Assembly (NCBI GenBank): GCA_034670265.1
Contig: JAXMNU010000003.1
Span: 372,001-436,000 of the forward strand
DNA from: Halomarinibacterium sp034670265
GTDB lineage: Bacteria; Bacteroidota; Bacteroidia; Flavobacteriales; Flavobacteriaceae
Direction of reading: 5' to 3'
DNA: 64,000 bases
Below are positions 9,065-17,208 of this stretch, one piece after another. The translations under genes and the position numbers were made by a program. Under the pieces are notes generated by a model. It had not been told where the DNA came from. It did no database searches and worked only from the letters and a program-made list of their open reading frames with translations. Each line of letters begins with the position of its first letter. Positions within the stretch are counted from its first letter, which is position 1.

Positions 9065-10664
9065 AAACTTCATTTACGTCCCAATTACTGCGTACTTCAA
9101 CTTCTTTGGGGTAGTACACAATCTTTTCAGGCTGTAGTTTTTTCAAATAGTTCCCAGTATCCCATTGTTTATTGGCGTTTGAGTCGTAGATGATTCGTAA
9201 ATAGTATTTATTGGGCGTAAGATAATCGAAATAAACATCCTTAATTTCTTCCAAATATTCTGAAGCTATCACCTTAAACTTATCATCGACCAACTCTACA
9301 AGTATGGGAAACTCTTTTATATTCTGAAGTGAAAACCGCAAGGTTCCATAATCTGAAAGTGGATTCGTTTTTACCGCAAACTTTAAGGTGTCGTTAGCTA
9401 TTCCAAAGAAATCTTGGAAAGCTTCAGGAAGCACTGTAATTCGGTATGAATTGTCGTCTTTTTTCGGAAAAACTAGAGAAGCTTCATTTTTTACTTTATC
9501 CAAAAAGACAGAAGCGTCGTAAGTCACCGAATCCTTATCCATGATTTCAAACTTTTCGGGATTTATTGATAATAATGGTGTATTTGCCCCAATTTTCACA
9601 CTGTCCTTTGGGGTGATGATATTTGCAGATAGTTTCGCAATTTGAAGCGAATCTGCAAACAAATCACGCATTTTTACTACCAATGTGTCAAGCTGCCCTT
9701 TGCGCGAAGCAAGAAATCGCAACGTATCTTGCTCTTCAACATTTATAGCAGGTTTAAACCAATAATGTAAGGTGTCTTTTTGTGTATCCCTTATAATTTG
9801 CGATGTAAAATCCTCTGGGACATTGCTTATTGGAGAAATGGTTAATGAGTCGATAATCCCTTCAAACCCAAAGTCAATTTTGTTTTTACTTATATGACTG
9901 GGCCGAGTCATTGTATAATCTGGTATTTCTTTAAATAATGTAAGGTTGTAACTAGTATCAATTGGAACAGTTATGTAATTTTCAAGAAATGCAATTTTAT
10001 CTTTTTTGGGTTGAAACGTATAATTACTTGTTTCTTCCTGAAGTGCAACCAGTAAATAAGTACCGTCTTTTAAATTAGTTAACTCGAAATCGGACTCTTT
10101 TTCTTTGGTGGTTGTGATGTAAGTTGGTTTTTCTGAAAAGATAATAGAATCTTTAAAAGTTTCAGAAACCTCATAAAGCATTACGGTTGTTTTTTTATCT
10201 GGAGCCGGAAGTAGCGCATCGTTGACGGTTCCCTTTACGGTTAGGCTATCGATGTAATCCCCTGTTGAAAACACATATTTAAAATATTCAAATTCATTTC
10301 CTTCATTATTATCGGTAATACTTGTTCCAAAATTGAAAGCGTAAGTAGTGTTTTCTTTTAGTGTGTCTAAAATTTTAATTTTCAACACCTTTGAAGAAGT
10401 TAGTGGCGTAATAATAGGTTGGTATTTTAAAGGAGGGGAAATGATAAGGTTTTGCTGAAGGTCTTTCAACTTTATATTTTCATCAAAGTATATTCGTATT
10501 TCATCCCCGGTAAACAGTGTGTTATAATTTTCAGGATTACTTTTTAAAATAATGGGAGGGATGGTATCCTTTGGGCCACCAGTGGGAGTTCCCTTTTTGG
10601 CGCATTGCGAAAAGCACAAAATGCTAATAAATACAACTAAAAATTTCCAAAAAGTACTTTTCAT
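9051..10664 (-). CDS. Ig-like (Big_5 type) lipoprotein
   Basis: This 537-residue lipoprotein has a signal peptide and lipobox (CFSQC, cysteine near 21) followed by a KKGTPTGGPKD segment. The segment after that (about 35-130) with PPIILKSNPEN and IRIYFDENIKLKD matches the bacterial Ig-like Big_5 domain found in many Bacteroidota lipoproteins with this same N-terminus. The remainder is beta-rich without recognisable catalytic motifs. It is probably an envelope structural protein. ComF is encoded just upstream on the same strand (24-base gap), and the 3' end overlaps the convergent amidohydrolase. Confidence 0.85.
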   Translation of the reverse strand: MKSTFWKFLVVFISILCFSQCAKKGTPTGGPKDTIPPIILKSNPENYNTLFTGDEIRIYFDENIKLKDLQQNLIISPPLKYQPIITPLTSSKVLKIKILDTLKENTTYAFNFGTSITDNNEGNEFEYFKYVFSTGDYIDSLTVKGTVNDALLPAPDKKTTVMLYEVSETFKDSIIFSEKPTYITTTKEKESDFELTNLKDGTYLLVALQEETSNYTFQPKKDKIAFLENYITVPIDTSYNLTLFKEIPDYTMTRPSHISKNKIDFGFEGIIDSLTISPISNVPEDFTSQIIRDTQKDTLHYWFKPAINVEEQDTLRFLASRKGQLDTLVVKMRDLFADSLQIAKLSANIITPKDSVKIGANTPLLSINPEKFEIMDKDSVTYDASVFLDKVKNEASLVFPKKDDNSYRITVLPEAFQDFFGIANDTLKFAVKTNPLSDYGTLRFSLQNIKEFPILVELVDDKFKVIASEYLEEIKDVYFDYLTPNKYYLRIIYDSNANKQWDTGNYLKKLQPEKIVYYPKEVEVRSNWDVNEVFILE

Positions 10665-10688
10665 GACGACAAAAATAAGTAAACTTTA

Positions 10689-11351
10689 TTAGGCAATTGC
10701 CATGGTTGCAATGCTAAGTTTAGCGTTGGTATTTTTTAGTAATTGTTGTGCACAATTTTCTATGGTAGCTCCTGTAGTTACAATATCATCGACCAAAAGA
10801 ATATGTTTATTGGTAATTTCTTTTGGCTTTGAAAGTGTAAATATTTCATCAGTTGCAAAACGAGTGATTCTTTTTTTAAAAACTTGCGAATCTGTTTGAC
10901 TCACTTTCAACAAAATATCTTCTCTATAAGGAATATTAAGACTTGAAGCTATTTCTTTTCCGAAGCCAGTTACCTGATTATATCCTCTTTTCCGAAGCCG
11001 TTTCTTGTGTAGTGGTACGGGAATGACTAGGTCGATTGATTTATATAGGTCATTTTGGGCTAATTCGGCTCCTAACCATTTGCCAAAAAAGGTACTAATC
11101 TTTTGTTGTCCGCGATACTTTAAGTTGTGTAAAATCTCTTGTGTGCTCCCTTTTTTTTGAAACATGACCAGTGCTGTGGCATTTTCTAATGGGAATCTTC
11201 CGTAAAAAATATTTTTCATGCTATCATTATTGGTGCGGTGAAAACAAGCTAAAGGGAGATTGTGCCTACAACGAGCGCATAAAATGTCTTCGCCTTTAAG
11301 CAGTTTGTTTTTGCAACTATTGCAAATCTTTGGAAATAAAAGATTTAACAT
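10689..11351 (-). CDS. comF: ComF-family phosphoribosyltransferase-like protein
   Basis: This 220-residue ComF-type protein has an N-terminal four-cysteine zinc ribbon (C10-x2-C13 ... C25-x2-C28), then a phosphoribosyltransferase fold with VIPVPLHKKRLRKRGYNQ and the PRPP loop ILLVDDIVTTGAT. ComF proteins take part in DNA uptake during natural transformation, and homologues are conserved widely in Bacteroidota; whether this strain is competent cannot be told. It is divergent from the coiled-coil gene at 11438. Confidence 0.9.
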   Translation of the reverse strand: MLNLLFPKICNSCKNKLLKGEDILCARCRHNLPLACFHRTNNDSMKNIFYGRFPLENATALVMFQKKGSTQEILHNLKYRGQQKISTFFGKWLGAELAQNDLYKSIDLVIPVPLHKKRLRKRGYNQVTGFGKEIASSLNIPYREDILLKVSQTDSQVFKKRITRFATDEIFTLSKPKEITNKHILLVDDIVTTGATIENCAQQLLKNTNAKLSIATMAIA

Positions 11352-11437
11352 ATTTTAATTTTTTTTACCATTTTATAAACAAATGCAAAAGACCCCTTGT
11401 ATTACATTTGCTTCATAAACCTAACATCTATTTTATT

Positions 11438-12319
11438 ATGAACAACGAAAGCAACAGTACAAAATTTAAAATACTCATTGGTGTTTTAACCGCACTTTTA
11501 ATTGCCCTTGGAGTTTACACTGCATCACTTTACAACGATAGTAAAAATACAGTAGCTGGACTTGAAAAACAAAAAACAGAAATTGAAGCTGATCTTGAAG
11601 AACTTATCGTAGAATACGACGAGTTAATAAAAGATAATGAGCTTAAAGACAAAGACCTTATTGCTGCGAGAGAGCGAATTGAGGTTTTATTAGATTCTGT
11701 AAAAACTGCCGAAGCTAACGTGGCGTTAATACAACGTTATAAAGTTGAAATTGGTCGTTTAAAAGATGAGCGTAAAATGCTATTTGCGAGAGCCGATAGT
11801 TTAATTCAATCTAACAGAATGCTTGCCGTAGAGATTGACAGTGCTAAAACAATGATTAACCAAACTATAAAAGTTGTTGATTCTGTAAGTCAAGAAAACT
11901 TAGCTATGGCAGAAACCATTAAAAAAGGTTCAGTAGTAAAAGCTGTTGATTTAAGAGGTGAAGCAGTTATCGTTAGAAATAGTGGTAAAATTGTGGACAC
12001 GCGTAGAGCAAGTCGTGCGGATAAAGTAAGAGCTTGTTTTACTTTAACACCTAACATTATTGCTCAAAAAGGAGATAGATTACTTTTTATACAGGTAATT
12101 AACCCAAAAAATAATCTACTAGGTGATAAAGCCACTATCGAGTTTGAAAGCGGTGTATTAAACTACAGTACTTCTACCAAAGTTTTCTATGAGCAAGAAG
12201 AGTTGGATGTTTGTGTATTGGTAAACGCTATAGAGGAGGAACTTATCGAAGGACGTTATACAATCAATGTTTTTGACGGTGCCCAGCAAGTTGCAACAAC
12301 AACCATGGAACTTAAATAA
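11438..12319 (+). CDS. Membrane-anchored coiled-coil protein of unknown function
   Basis: The likely start is the ATG at 11438, giving 293 residues (MNNESNS). A longer reading from 11330 would run into the comF coding end and lacks support. After about ten polar residues there is one hydrophobic helix (IGVLTALLIALGVYTA), then a long heptad-rich coiled coil (about 35-165) and a C-terminal compact domain with GRYTINVFDG. It looks like a type II membrane protein with a periplasmic coiled coil. I cannot give a function; homologues appear common in Flavobacteriaceae. A strong terminator follows at 12341-12372. Confidence 0.82.
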   Translation: MNNESNSTKFKILIGVLTALLIALGVYTASLYNDSKNTVAGLEKQKTEIEADLEELIVEYDELIKDNELKDKDLIAARERIEVLLDSVKTAEANVALIQRYKVEIGRLKDERKMLFARADSLIQSNRMLAVEIDSAKTMINQTIKVVDSVSQENLAMAETIKKGSVVKAVDLRGEAVIVRNSGKIVDTRRASRADKVRACFTLTPNIIAQKGDRLLFIQVINPKNNLLGDKATIEFESGVLNYSTSTKVFYEQEELDVCVLVNAIEEELIEGRYTINVFDGAQQVATTTMELK

Positions 12320-12340
12320 TTAAGTTTTTTAAAAAATTGA

Positions 12341-12372
12341 AAACCGCTACGAGTTATCGTAGCGGTTTTTTT
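12341..12372 (+). terminator. Strong terminator upstream of glycyl-tRNA synthetase
   Basis: A 12-base-pair perfect stem (AAACCGCTACGA / TCGTAGCGGTTT) with a GTTA loop and a T run. It lies only 12 bases before the glyS ATG. Confidence 0.9.
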
Positions 12373-12383
12373 ATTTTTGCGGC

Positions 12384-13916
12384 ATGGCAAACGAAGATTT
12401 ATTTAAAAAAGTAGTATCCCACTCAAAAGAGTATGGGTACATATTTGCATCAAGCGAGATATACGACGGATTAAGCGCCGTCTATGATTATGCCCAAAAT
12501 GGTGTAGAATTAAAGAAAAATATACGTGAATATTGGTGGCGTAGTATGGTCTATATGCATCAAAATATTGTAGGTATTGACGCTGCAATATTAATGCATC
12601 CAACTACCTGGAAAGCATCTGGTCACGTAGATGCATTTAATGACCCCCTCATAGATAATAAGGACTCAAAAAAAAGATATCGAGCCGATGTGTTAATTGA
12701 AGATTTTGCCGAAAAATTAGAGCAAAAAGCACAGAAGGAAATTGAAAAAGCTAAAAAACGTTTTGGGGATAGTTTTGATGAAGCTCAGTTTGTAACTACC
12801 AATGAAAGAGTGGTGCGTTATCGTGAAGAAAAACAAACCATTTTAAATAGAATGGGGAAATCTTTGGAAAATGAAGATCTTGCAGATGTAAAGGCCTTAA
12901 TTGAAGAGCTTGGTATTGCAGATCCAGATACAGGCTCAAGGAATTGGACAGATGTTCGACAGTTTAACTTAATGTTTGGTACTAAGTTAGGAGCTTCGGC
13001 AGAAAGTGCAACCGATTTATACCTTCGCCCAGAAACAGCTCAAGGGATTTTTGTCAATTTTTTGAATGTTCAGAAAACGGGAAGAATGAAGATTCCGTTT
13101 GGGATTGCTCAAACAGGAAAAGCGTTCAGAAACGAAATTGTAGCGAGGCAGTTTATCTTCCGTATGCGTGAGTTTGAACAAATGGAAATGCAATTTTTTG
13201 TGCGACCCGGAGAAGAAATGAAATGGTACGAATACTGGAAAGAAACACGTTTAAACTGGCATTTATCCTTAGGGTTGGGGAAAGAAAATTACCGTTTTCA
13301 TGACCACGAAAAATTGGCACATTATGCCAATGCTGCTGCAGATATAGAATTTAACTTTCCTTTTGGGTTTAAAGAATTGGAAGGGATACACTCCAGAACC
13401 GATTTCGATTTAAAAGCACACGAAGAATATTCAGGAAAAAAGCTTCAGTTTTTTGACCCAGAATTAAATGAAAGCTATGTGCCTTATGTGGTAGAGACTT
13501 CTATTGGATTAGATCGAATGTTTTTGGCTGTTTTAAGTCATTCACTTCAAGAGGAAACTTTAGAGGATGGCAGTGAAAGAACAGTGCTAAAATTACCCTT
13601 TATTTTGGCACCCGTAAAGGCTGCGGTATTACCTCTTTTGAAAAAAGATGGATTGCCAGAAATAGCGCATAAAATTATTGAAGACCTCCAGTGGGATTAT
13701 AATGTAATTTATGATGAGAAAGATGCAGTTGGTAGAAGATACAGAAGACAGGATGCAGCTGGGACTCCCTATTGTATTACTGTAGACCATCAAACCAAAG
13801 AAGATAATACAGTCACGCTACGAAATCGGGATACTATGCAACAAGAAAGAATTCCTATCGAAAAGATTTCAGAAAAAATGAAGGATTGTATATCTTTTAA
13901 AGAATGGCTATCTTAA
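12384..13916 (+). CDS. glyS: Glycyl-tRNA synthetase, alpha2 type
   Basis: This class II enzyme charges tRNA-Gly. It is the single-chain, eukaryote/Gram-positive type and not the alpha2beta2 type. Motif 2 is seen as FRNEIVARQFIFRMREFEQ and motif 3 as ETSIGLDRMF, followed by an anticodon-binding domain with PYCITVDHQT. The 510-residue length is normal for this type. The ATG at 12384 lies four bases after a possible -7 element (TATTTTTG, 12372-12379) that itself abuts a terminator, so the mRNA may be almost leaderless. A bidirectional terminator follows at 13919-13947. Confidence 0.96.
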   Translation: MANEDLFKKVVSHSKEYGYIFASSEIYDGLSAVYDYAQNGVELKKNIREYWWRSMVYMHQNIVGIDAAILMHPTTWKASGHVDAFNDPLIDNKDSKKRYRADVLIEDFAEKLEQKAQKEIEKAKKRFGDSFDEAQFVTTNERVVRYREEKQTILNRMGKSLENEDLADVKALIEELGIADPDTGSRNWTDVRQFNLMFGTKLGASAESATDLYLRPETAQGIFVNFLNVQKTGRMKIPFGIAQTGKAFRNEIVARQFIFRMREFEQMEMQFFVRPGEEMKWYEYWKETRLNWHLSLGLGKENYRFHDHEKLAHYANAAADIEFNFPFGFKELEGIHSRTDFDLKAHEEYSGKKLQFFDPELNESYVPYVVETSIGLDRMFLAVLSHSLQEETLEDGSERTVLKLPFILAPVKAAVLPLLKKDGLPEIAHKIIEDLQWDYNVIYDEKDAVGRRYRRQDAAGTPYCITVDHQTKEDNTVTLRNRDTMQQERIPIEKISEKMKDCISFKEWLS

Positions 13917-13918
13917 AA

Positions 13919-13947
13919 TAAAAGAGCGGATTATTCCGCTCTTTTTT
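13919..13947. terminator. Bidirectional terminator, glyS / small lipoprotein
   Basis: AAAAGAGCGGA and TCCGCTCTTTT form a stem with a short loop, with T tracts on both strands. The stop codon of the minus-strand gene (13931-13933) is in the loop, so the last codons of that gene form one arm. Confidence 0.85.
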
Positions 13948-14284
13948 GTATCTCTTTTATTGAAATAGGATTGGCATTATCACAGCGATTCATCATTCGT
14001 AATCCGTTGTAGGTAAACCATATTTTTTGTCCATCTCTTTTGAAACTTTCATCAAGGTTAATAGGGTCTAAGTGGAAAGCATCTTCATCTCCTTTAACTT
14101 TTATTGTAAAAGGGCATTCTCCTTCTTTTGTAGAAACTACAATTGTTCCTGCTAAAAATCCCTTTTCAATCATTTTTTTAGCCTCCATTGAAGTTTGTGT
14201 TTTATCCATAGTTTCTTTAGTGTTTTTTGTTGATGAACAACTCATAAACAATACAATAGCAAATAATAATAATGTTGATTTCAT
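13931..14284 (-). CDS. Small predicted lipoprotein
   Basis: This 117-residue protein has a signal peptide and lipobox (FMSCSS, cysteine at about 16), then a Thr/Lys-rich linker and a small domain with GTIVVSTKEGECPFTIKV and KIWFTYNGLR. I do not recognise a function; similar short lipoproteins are common in Flavobacteriaceae. It converges with glyS and shares its terminator. Confidence 0.75.
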   Translation of the reverse strand: MKSTLLLFAIVLFMSCSSTKNTKETMDKTQTSMEAKKMIEKGFLAGTIVVSTKEGECPFTIKVKGDEDAFHLDPINLDESFKRDGQKIWFTYNGLRMMNRCDNANPISIKEIQKRAE

Positions 14285-14534
14285 AAGTTTAATATTTTGT
14301 ATATCTGTTAAATTACAATAAATGTGCCATTTAACCTTAGAATTTATAATTACTAATCTTATAAAGTTTATAAAACCCTATTAAATTAATGGGGATTAAA
14401 TACTATAAACACCTAATAACCAAGGTGCTGTTTTTAACAAAAAATTAGCAATCCTCATTGGATTTTGAATAAATCGTAGTATTTTTAAAGTCTTATTTAA
14501 TTTAAAATTAACCCGTAAACTAAAAATTACACTA

Positions 14535-17159
14535 ATGAAACTTAAAAATTATTTTTTAGCGCTACTTGTGGTGATCCTTAGCACTTCAATGTATGCTCAA
14601 CAAATTGTTCCAAACGAACCTCAAGGGGTTTTTACTTATGGAACTGCGACTTCAATGGAATATGTTCCTTCCTTGGCTTCTAGGGAATATTTAATTCCAG
14701 CGGAAAAATCTTCTGAAGAAGCTCGTGATAAAAGATCTTTAGGAAACAGAGTAGTTATTGGAAAAGATAAACAAACTCAAGATGACTATTATGTAAGAAA
14801 CAGACATGAAATGGAGCAAAGTGTTCATATTATGCCTCCTTCAATTGTATTTGATGCCTATGCTTCAGGTTCACAACCTACAGACCCTTCTTTGGCGGTA
14901 GGTCCTAACCACGTATTTGTAGTATTTAATACTGGTTACAGAATTTTTGATAAATCTGGAAACCCTTTAACAGGACAACTTGGTGTAACAAATATTTTCT
15001 CTGGTGGTGGATGTTGTGACTTAACAGCTTCTTATGATTCAGCAGCTGATAGATGGGTTATCTCATATCTTTTCTTTAATGGTAACGTTCAGGTTGCTGT
15101 TTCAGATGGTCCAGATCCAATTAATGATGGTTGGTATGTATATACTTTTGCTGGTGTTAATGACTACCAAAAAGTATCTGTTTGGAGTGATGGATATTAT
15201 ATGACGGCAAACGTTGGTGGATCAAACAGAGTTTGGGCGATGGAAAGAGCAGAAATGTTAGCTGGAAATGCTGGGGCAGGGTTTCAAACTTTTAACCTTC
15301 CTGGAATAGTTACTAGTGGGTTTTATAGTCCACAAGCACTTAATGTTAGTGATGATAATATGCCAGCTGCTGGTGGAGCAACTATTTTATATATGCAAGA
15401 TGATGCTTGGGGTGGTGTTGCGACAGATCATGTGAAATATTGGACAATCGATGTAGATTGGGCTGTTCCTGCAAACTCTTCAGTTTCTGCAGCGACACAA
15501 ATTCCTACCACACCATTTATTGGTGTATTTGATGGAGGAGGCTTTTCAAACTTAACGCAGCCTGGAGGTGGTGTTGCTATCGATGCATTGCAAGCAACAA
15601 TTATGAATCAAGCTCAATTCAGAAAGTTTGGAACTCACAATTCAGCAGTGTTTAATTTTGTTGTTGATACCGATGCTGGAGGTGGAGAATTAGCTGGGAT
15701 TCGTTGGTTTGAGTATCGTCAGGTAGCAGATAATATGCCTTGGACTTTATACCAAGAAGGGACCTATACAGCTCCAGACGGAAGACATGCTTGGCATGCT
15801 AGTATGATTATGGATGGTGCTGGAAATATTGGTATGGGATATACTTCTATGTCTGGACCAACTACACCTACTACAGTGCGAGTGAGTTCATATTATACTG
15901 GTAGATTTGATGGAGATGCATTAGGAGTTATGACTGCTTCAGAAGAATTAATCGCTAACGGTAATGCTAATATACCTGGATTGCGTTATGGCGATTATAG
16001 CAAAATAGACATAGACCCTTCAGACGATAGTACATTCTGGTTTATTAATGAATATATGAATAGTGGTAGAAAAGGAGTTGTGGGCGTATTCCAATTGGCT
16101 CCAAATACAGCTGTTGATGATATAGGAGTAACTTCTATTGATCAGCCAACAGATGGAGTTTTAACTGCAAATGAAGATATCGTTGTGTCAATTCGCAATT
16201 TTGGAACCAATGATATTACAGACCCAGAAGTTCAATACACTATTGATGGCGGAACTGCTGTTGTAGAAACATACAGTGGAACAATTGCAGCAGGTGCTAC
16301 AGAGTCTTATACTTTTGCTACTCAAGCAGACTTATCGGCCTCTGGAACTTACACGATATGTGCTAAAACCAACCTCACTGGAGATACCAACTCTGGTAAT
16401 GATGAGACTTGTAAGGATGTAACTAGTGGATTACTTTATTGTGAACCACCAAGTGATTGTTCTTTTGGAGATGGTATTACTAAGTTTGTGTTAGGAACCA
16501 TTACAAACAATCCAATTCCTTGTAATACAGGATACGATGATTTCACATCTATGAGTACCGATTTAGATGAAGGTGCTAGTTATTCTGTAACCGTACAAAC
16601 GGGATACGATTCACCAGACGAATTGGCTTCTATGTGGATTGATTTTAATAATAATGGAACATTTGAGTCAAGTGAGCAAGTTTTTGCAGACGTTCTTGTT
16701 AATCCTGATGGAGTTGATGTATCAATTCCTTTCTCTATCCCTGTTGGAGTTTCAACTGGGGATCGTAGGCTTCGTATTCGTGCCGGAGATACTAGTTTTG
16801 CAGGTGATTTAAATGATCCTTGTGATTCTATGCAATATGGTACAACTCATGATTATTCAGTATTTATAGATGGTACTTTAGGGTTAAGTGATTTTGCTAC
16901 TGATGGATCAGAATTAATTGTAGAGTCATTACCAAACAACCAATTTAAAATCTCTTTAATTACTGATTATGATGAAAGAGCAGCAATTGCGGTGTACAAC
17001 GTTTTAGGACAAACACTTGCTTTTAATAACATCGATAAAGAGGGAGATAGATTTGTTTACCCATTAGATATGTCATATGCCCCAACAGGTATATACATTA
17101 TCAAAATGGGTGATATTTACGGGAACTCTTATAAAACAGCAAGAATTATTGTAAAATAA
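14535..17159 (+). CDS. Secreted protein with GEVED domain and T9SS sorting signal
   Basis: This 874-residue protein starts with a signal peptide (cleavage near MYAQQ) and ends with a type IX secretion type A C-terminal domain (IAVYNVLGQ ... GIYIIKM ... KTARIIVK), so it should cross the outer membrane and be released or anchored. The first ~520 residues are a large beta-rich region with DPSLAVGPNHVF and SYYTGRFDGDALG, resembling propeller-like extracellular domains. About 530-630 is a CARDB-like adhesion domain. About 640-780 is a GEVED domain (WIDFNNNGTFESSEQVF). No protease or glycosidase catalytic motif is obvious. An adhesive or binding role is inferred. Confidence 0.85.
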   Translation: MKLKNYFLALLVVILSTSMYAQQIVPNEPQGVFTYGTATSMEYVPSLASREYLIPAEKSSEEARDKRSLGNRVVIGKDKQTQDDYYVRNRHEMEQSVHIMPPSIVFDAYASGSQPTDPSLAVGPNHVFVVFNTGYRIFDKSGNPLTGQLGVTNIFSGGGCCDLTASYDSAADRWVISYLFFNGNVQVAVSDGPDPINDGWYVYTFAGVNDYQKVSVWSDGYYMTANVGGSNRVWAMERAEMLAGNAGAGFQTFNLPGIVTSGFYSPQALNVSDDNMPAAGGATILYMQDDAWGGVATDHVKYWTIDVDWAVPANSSVSAATQIPTTPFIGVFDGGGFSNLTQPGGGVAIDALQATIMNQAQFRKFGTHNSAVFNFVVDTDAGGGELAGIRWFEYRQVADNMPWTLYQEGTYTAPDGRHAWHASMIMDGAGNIGMGYTSMSGPTTPTTVRVSSYYTGRFDGDALGVMTASEELIANGNANIPGLRYGDYSKIDIDPSDDSTFWFINEYMNSGRKGVVGVFQLAPNTAVDDIGVTSIDQPTDGVLTANEDIVVSIRNFGTNDITDPEVQYTIDGGTAVVETYSGTIAAGATESYTFATQADLSASGTYTICAKTNLTGDTNSGNDETCKDVTSGLLYCEPPSDCSFGDGITKFVLGTITNNPIPCNTGYDDFTSMSTDLDEGASYSVTVQTGYDSPDELASMWIDFNNNGTFESSEQVFADVLVNPDGVDVSIPFSIPVGVSTGDRRLRIRAGDTSFAGDLNDPCDSMQYGTTHDYSVFIDGTLGLSDFATDGSELIVESLPNNQFKISLITDYDERAAIAVYNVLGQTLAFNNIDKEGDRFVYPLDMSYAPTGIYIIKMGDIYGNSYKTARIIVK

Positions 17160-17177
17160 TTTTGAGTTTATATAATG

Positions 17178-17206
17178 AAAAGAGCGGGCTTGTCTCGCTC
17201 TTTTTT
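17178..17206. terminator. Bidirectional terminator between convergent genes
   Basis: AAAAGAGCGG and CTCGCTCTTTT arms with a short loop and T tract, between the T9SS substrate and the minus-strand outer-membrane gene. Confidence 0.8.
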
Positions 17207-17208
17207 AT

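Noticed and set aside
11330..11437. N-terminal extension of the coiled-coil gene starting at 11330
   Set aside because: It overlaps the 5' end of divergent comF and the added residues do not resemble a signal or domain; the ATG at 11438 is better.
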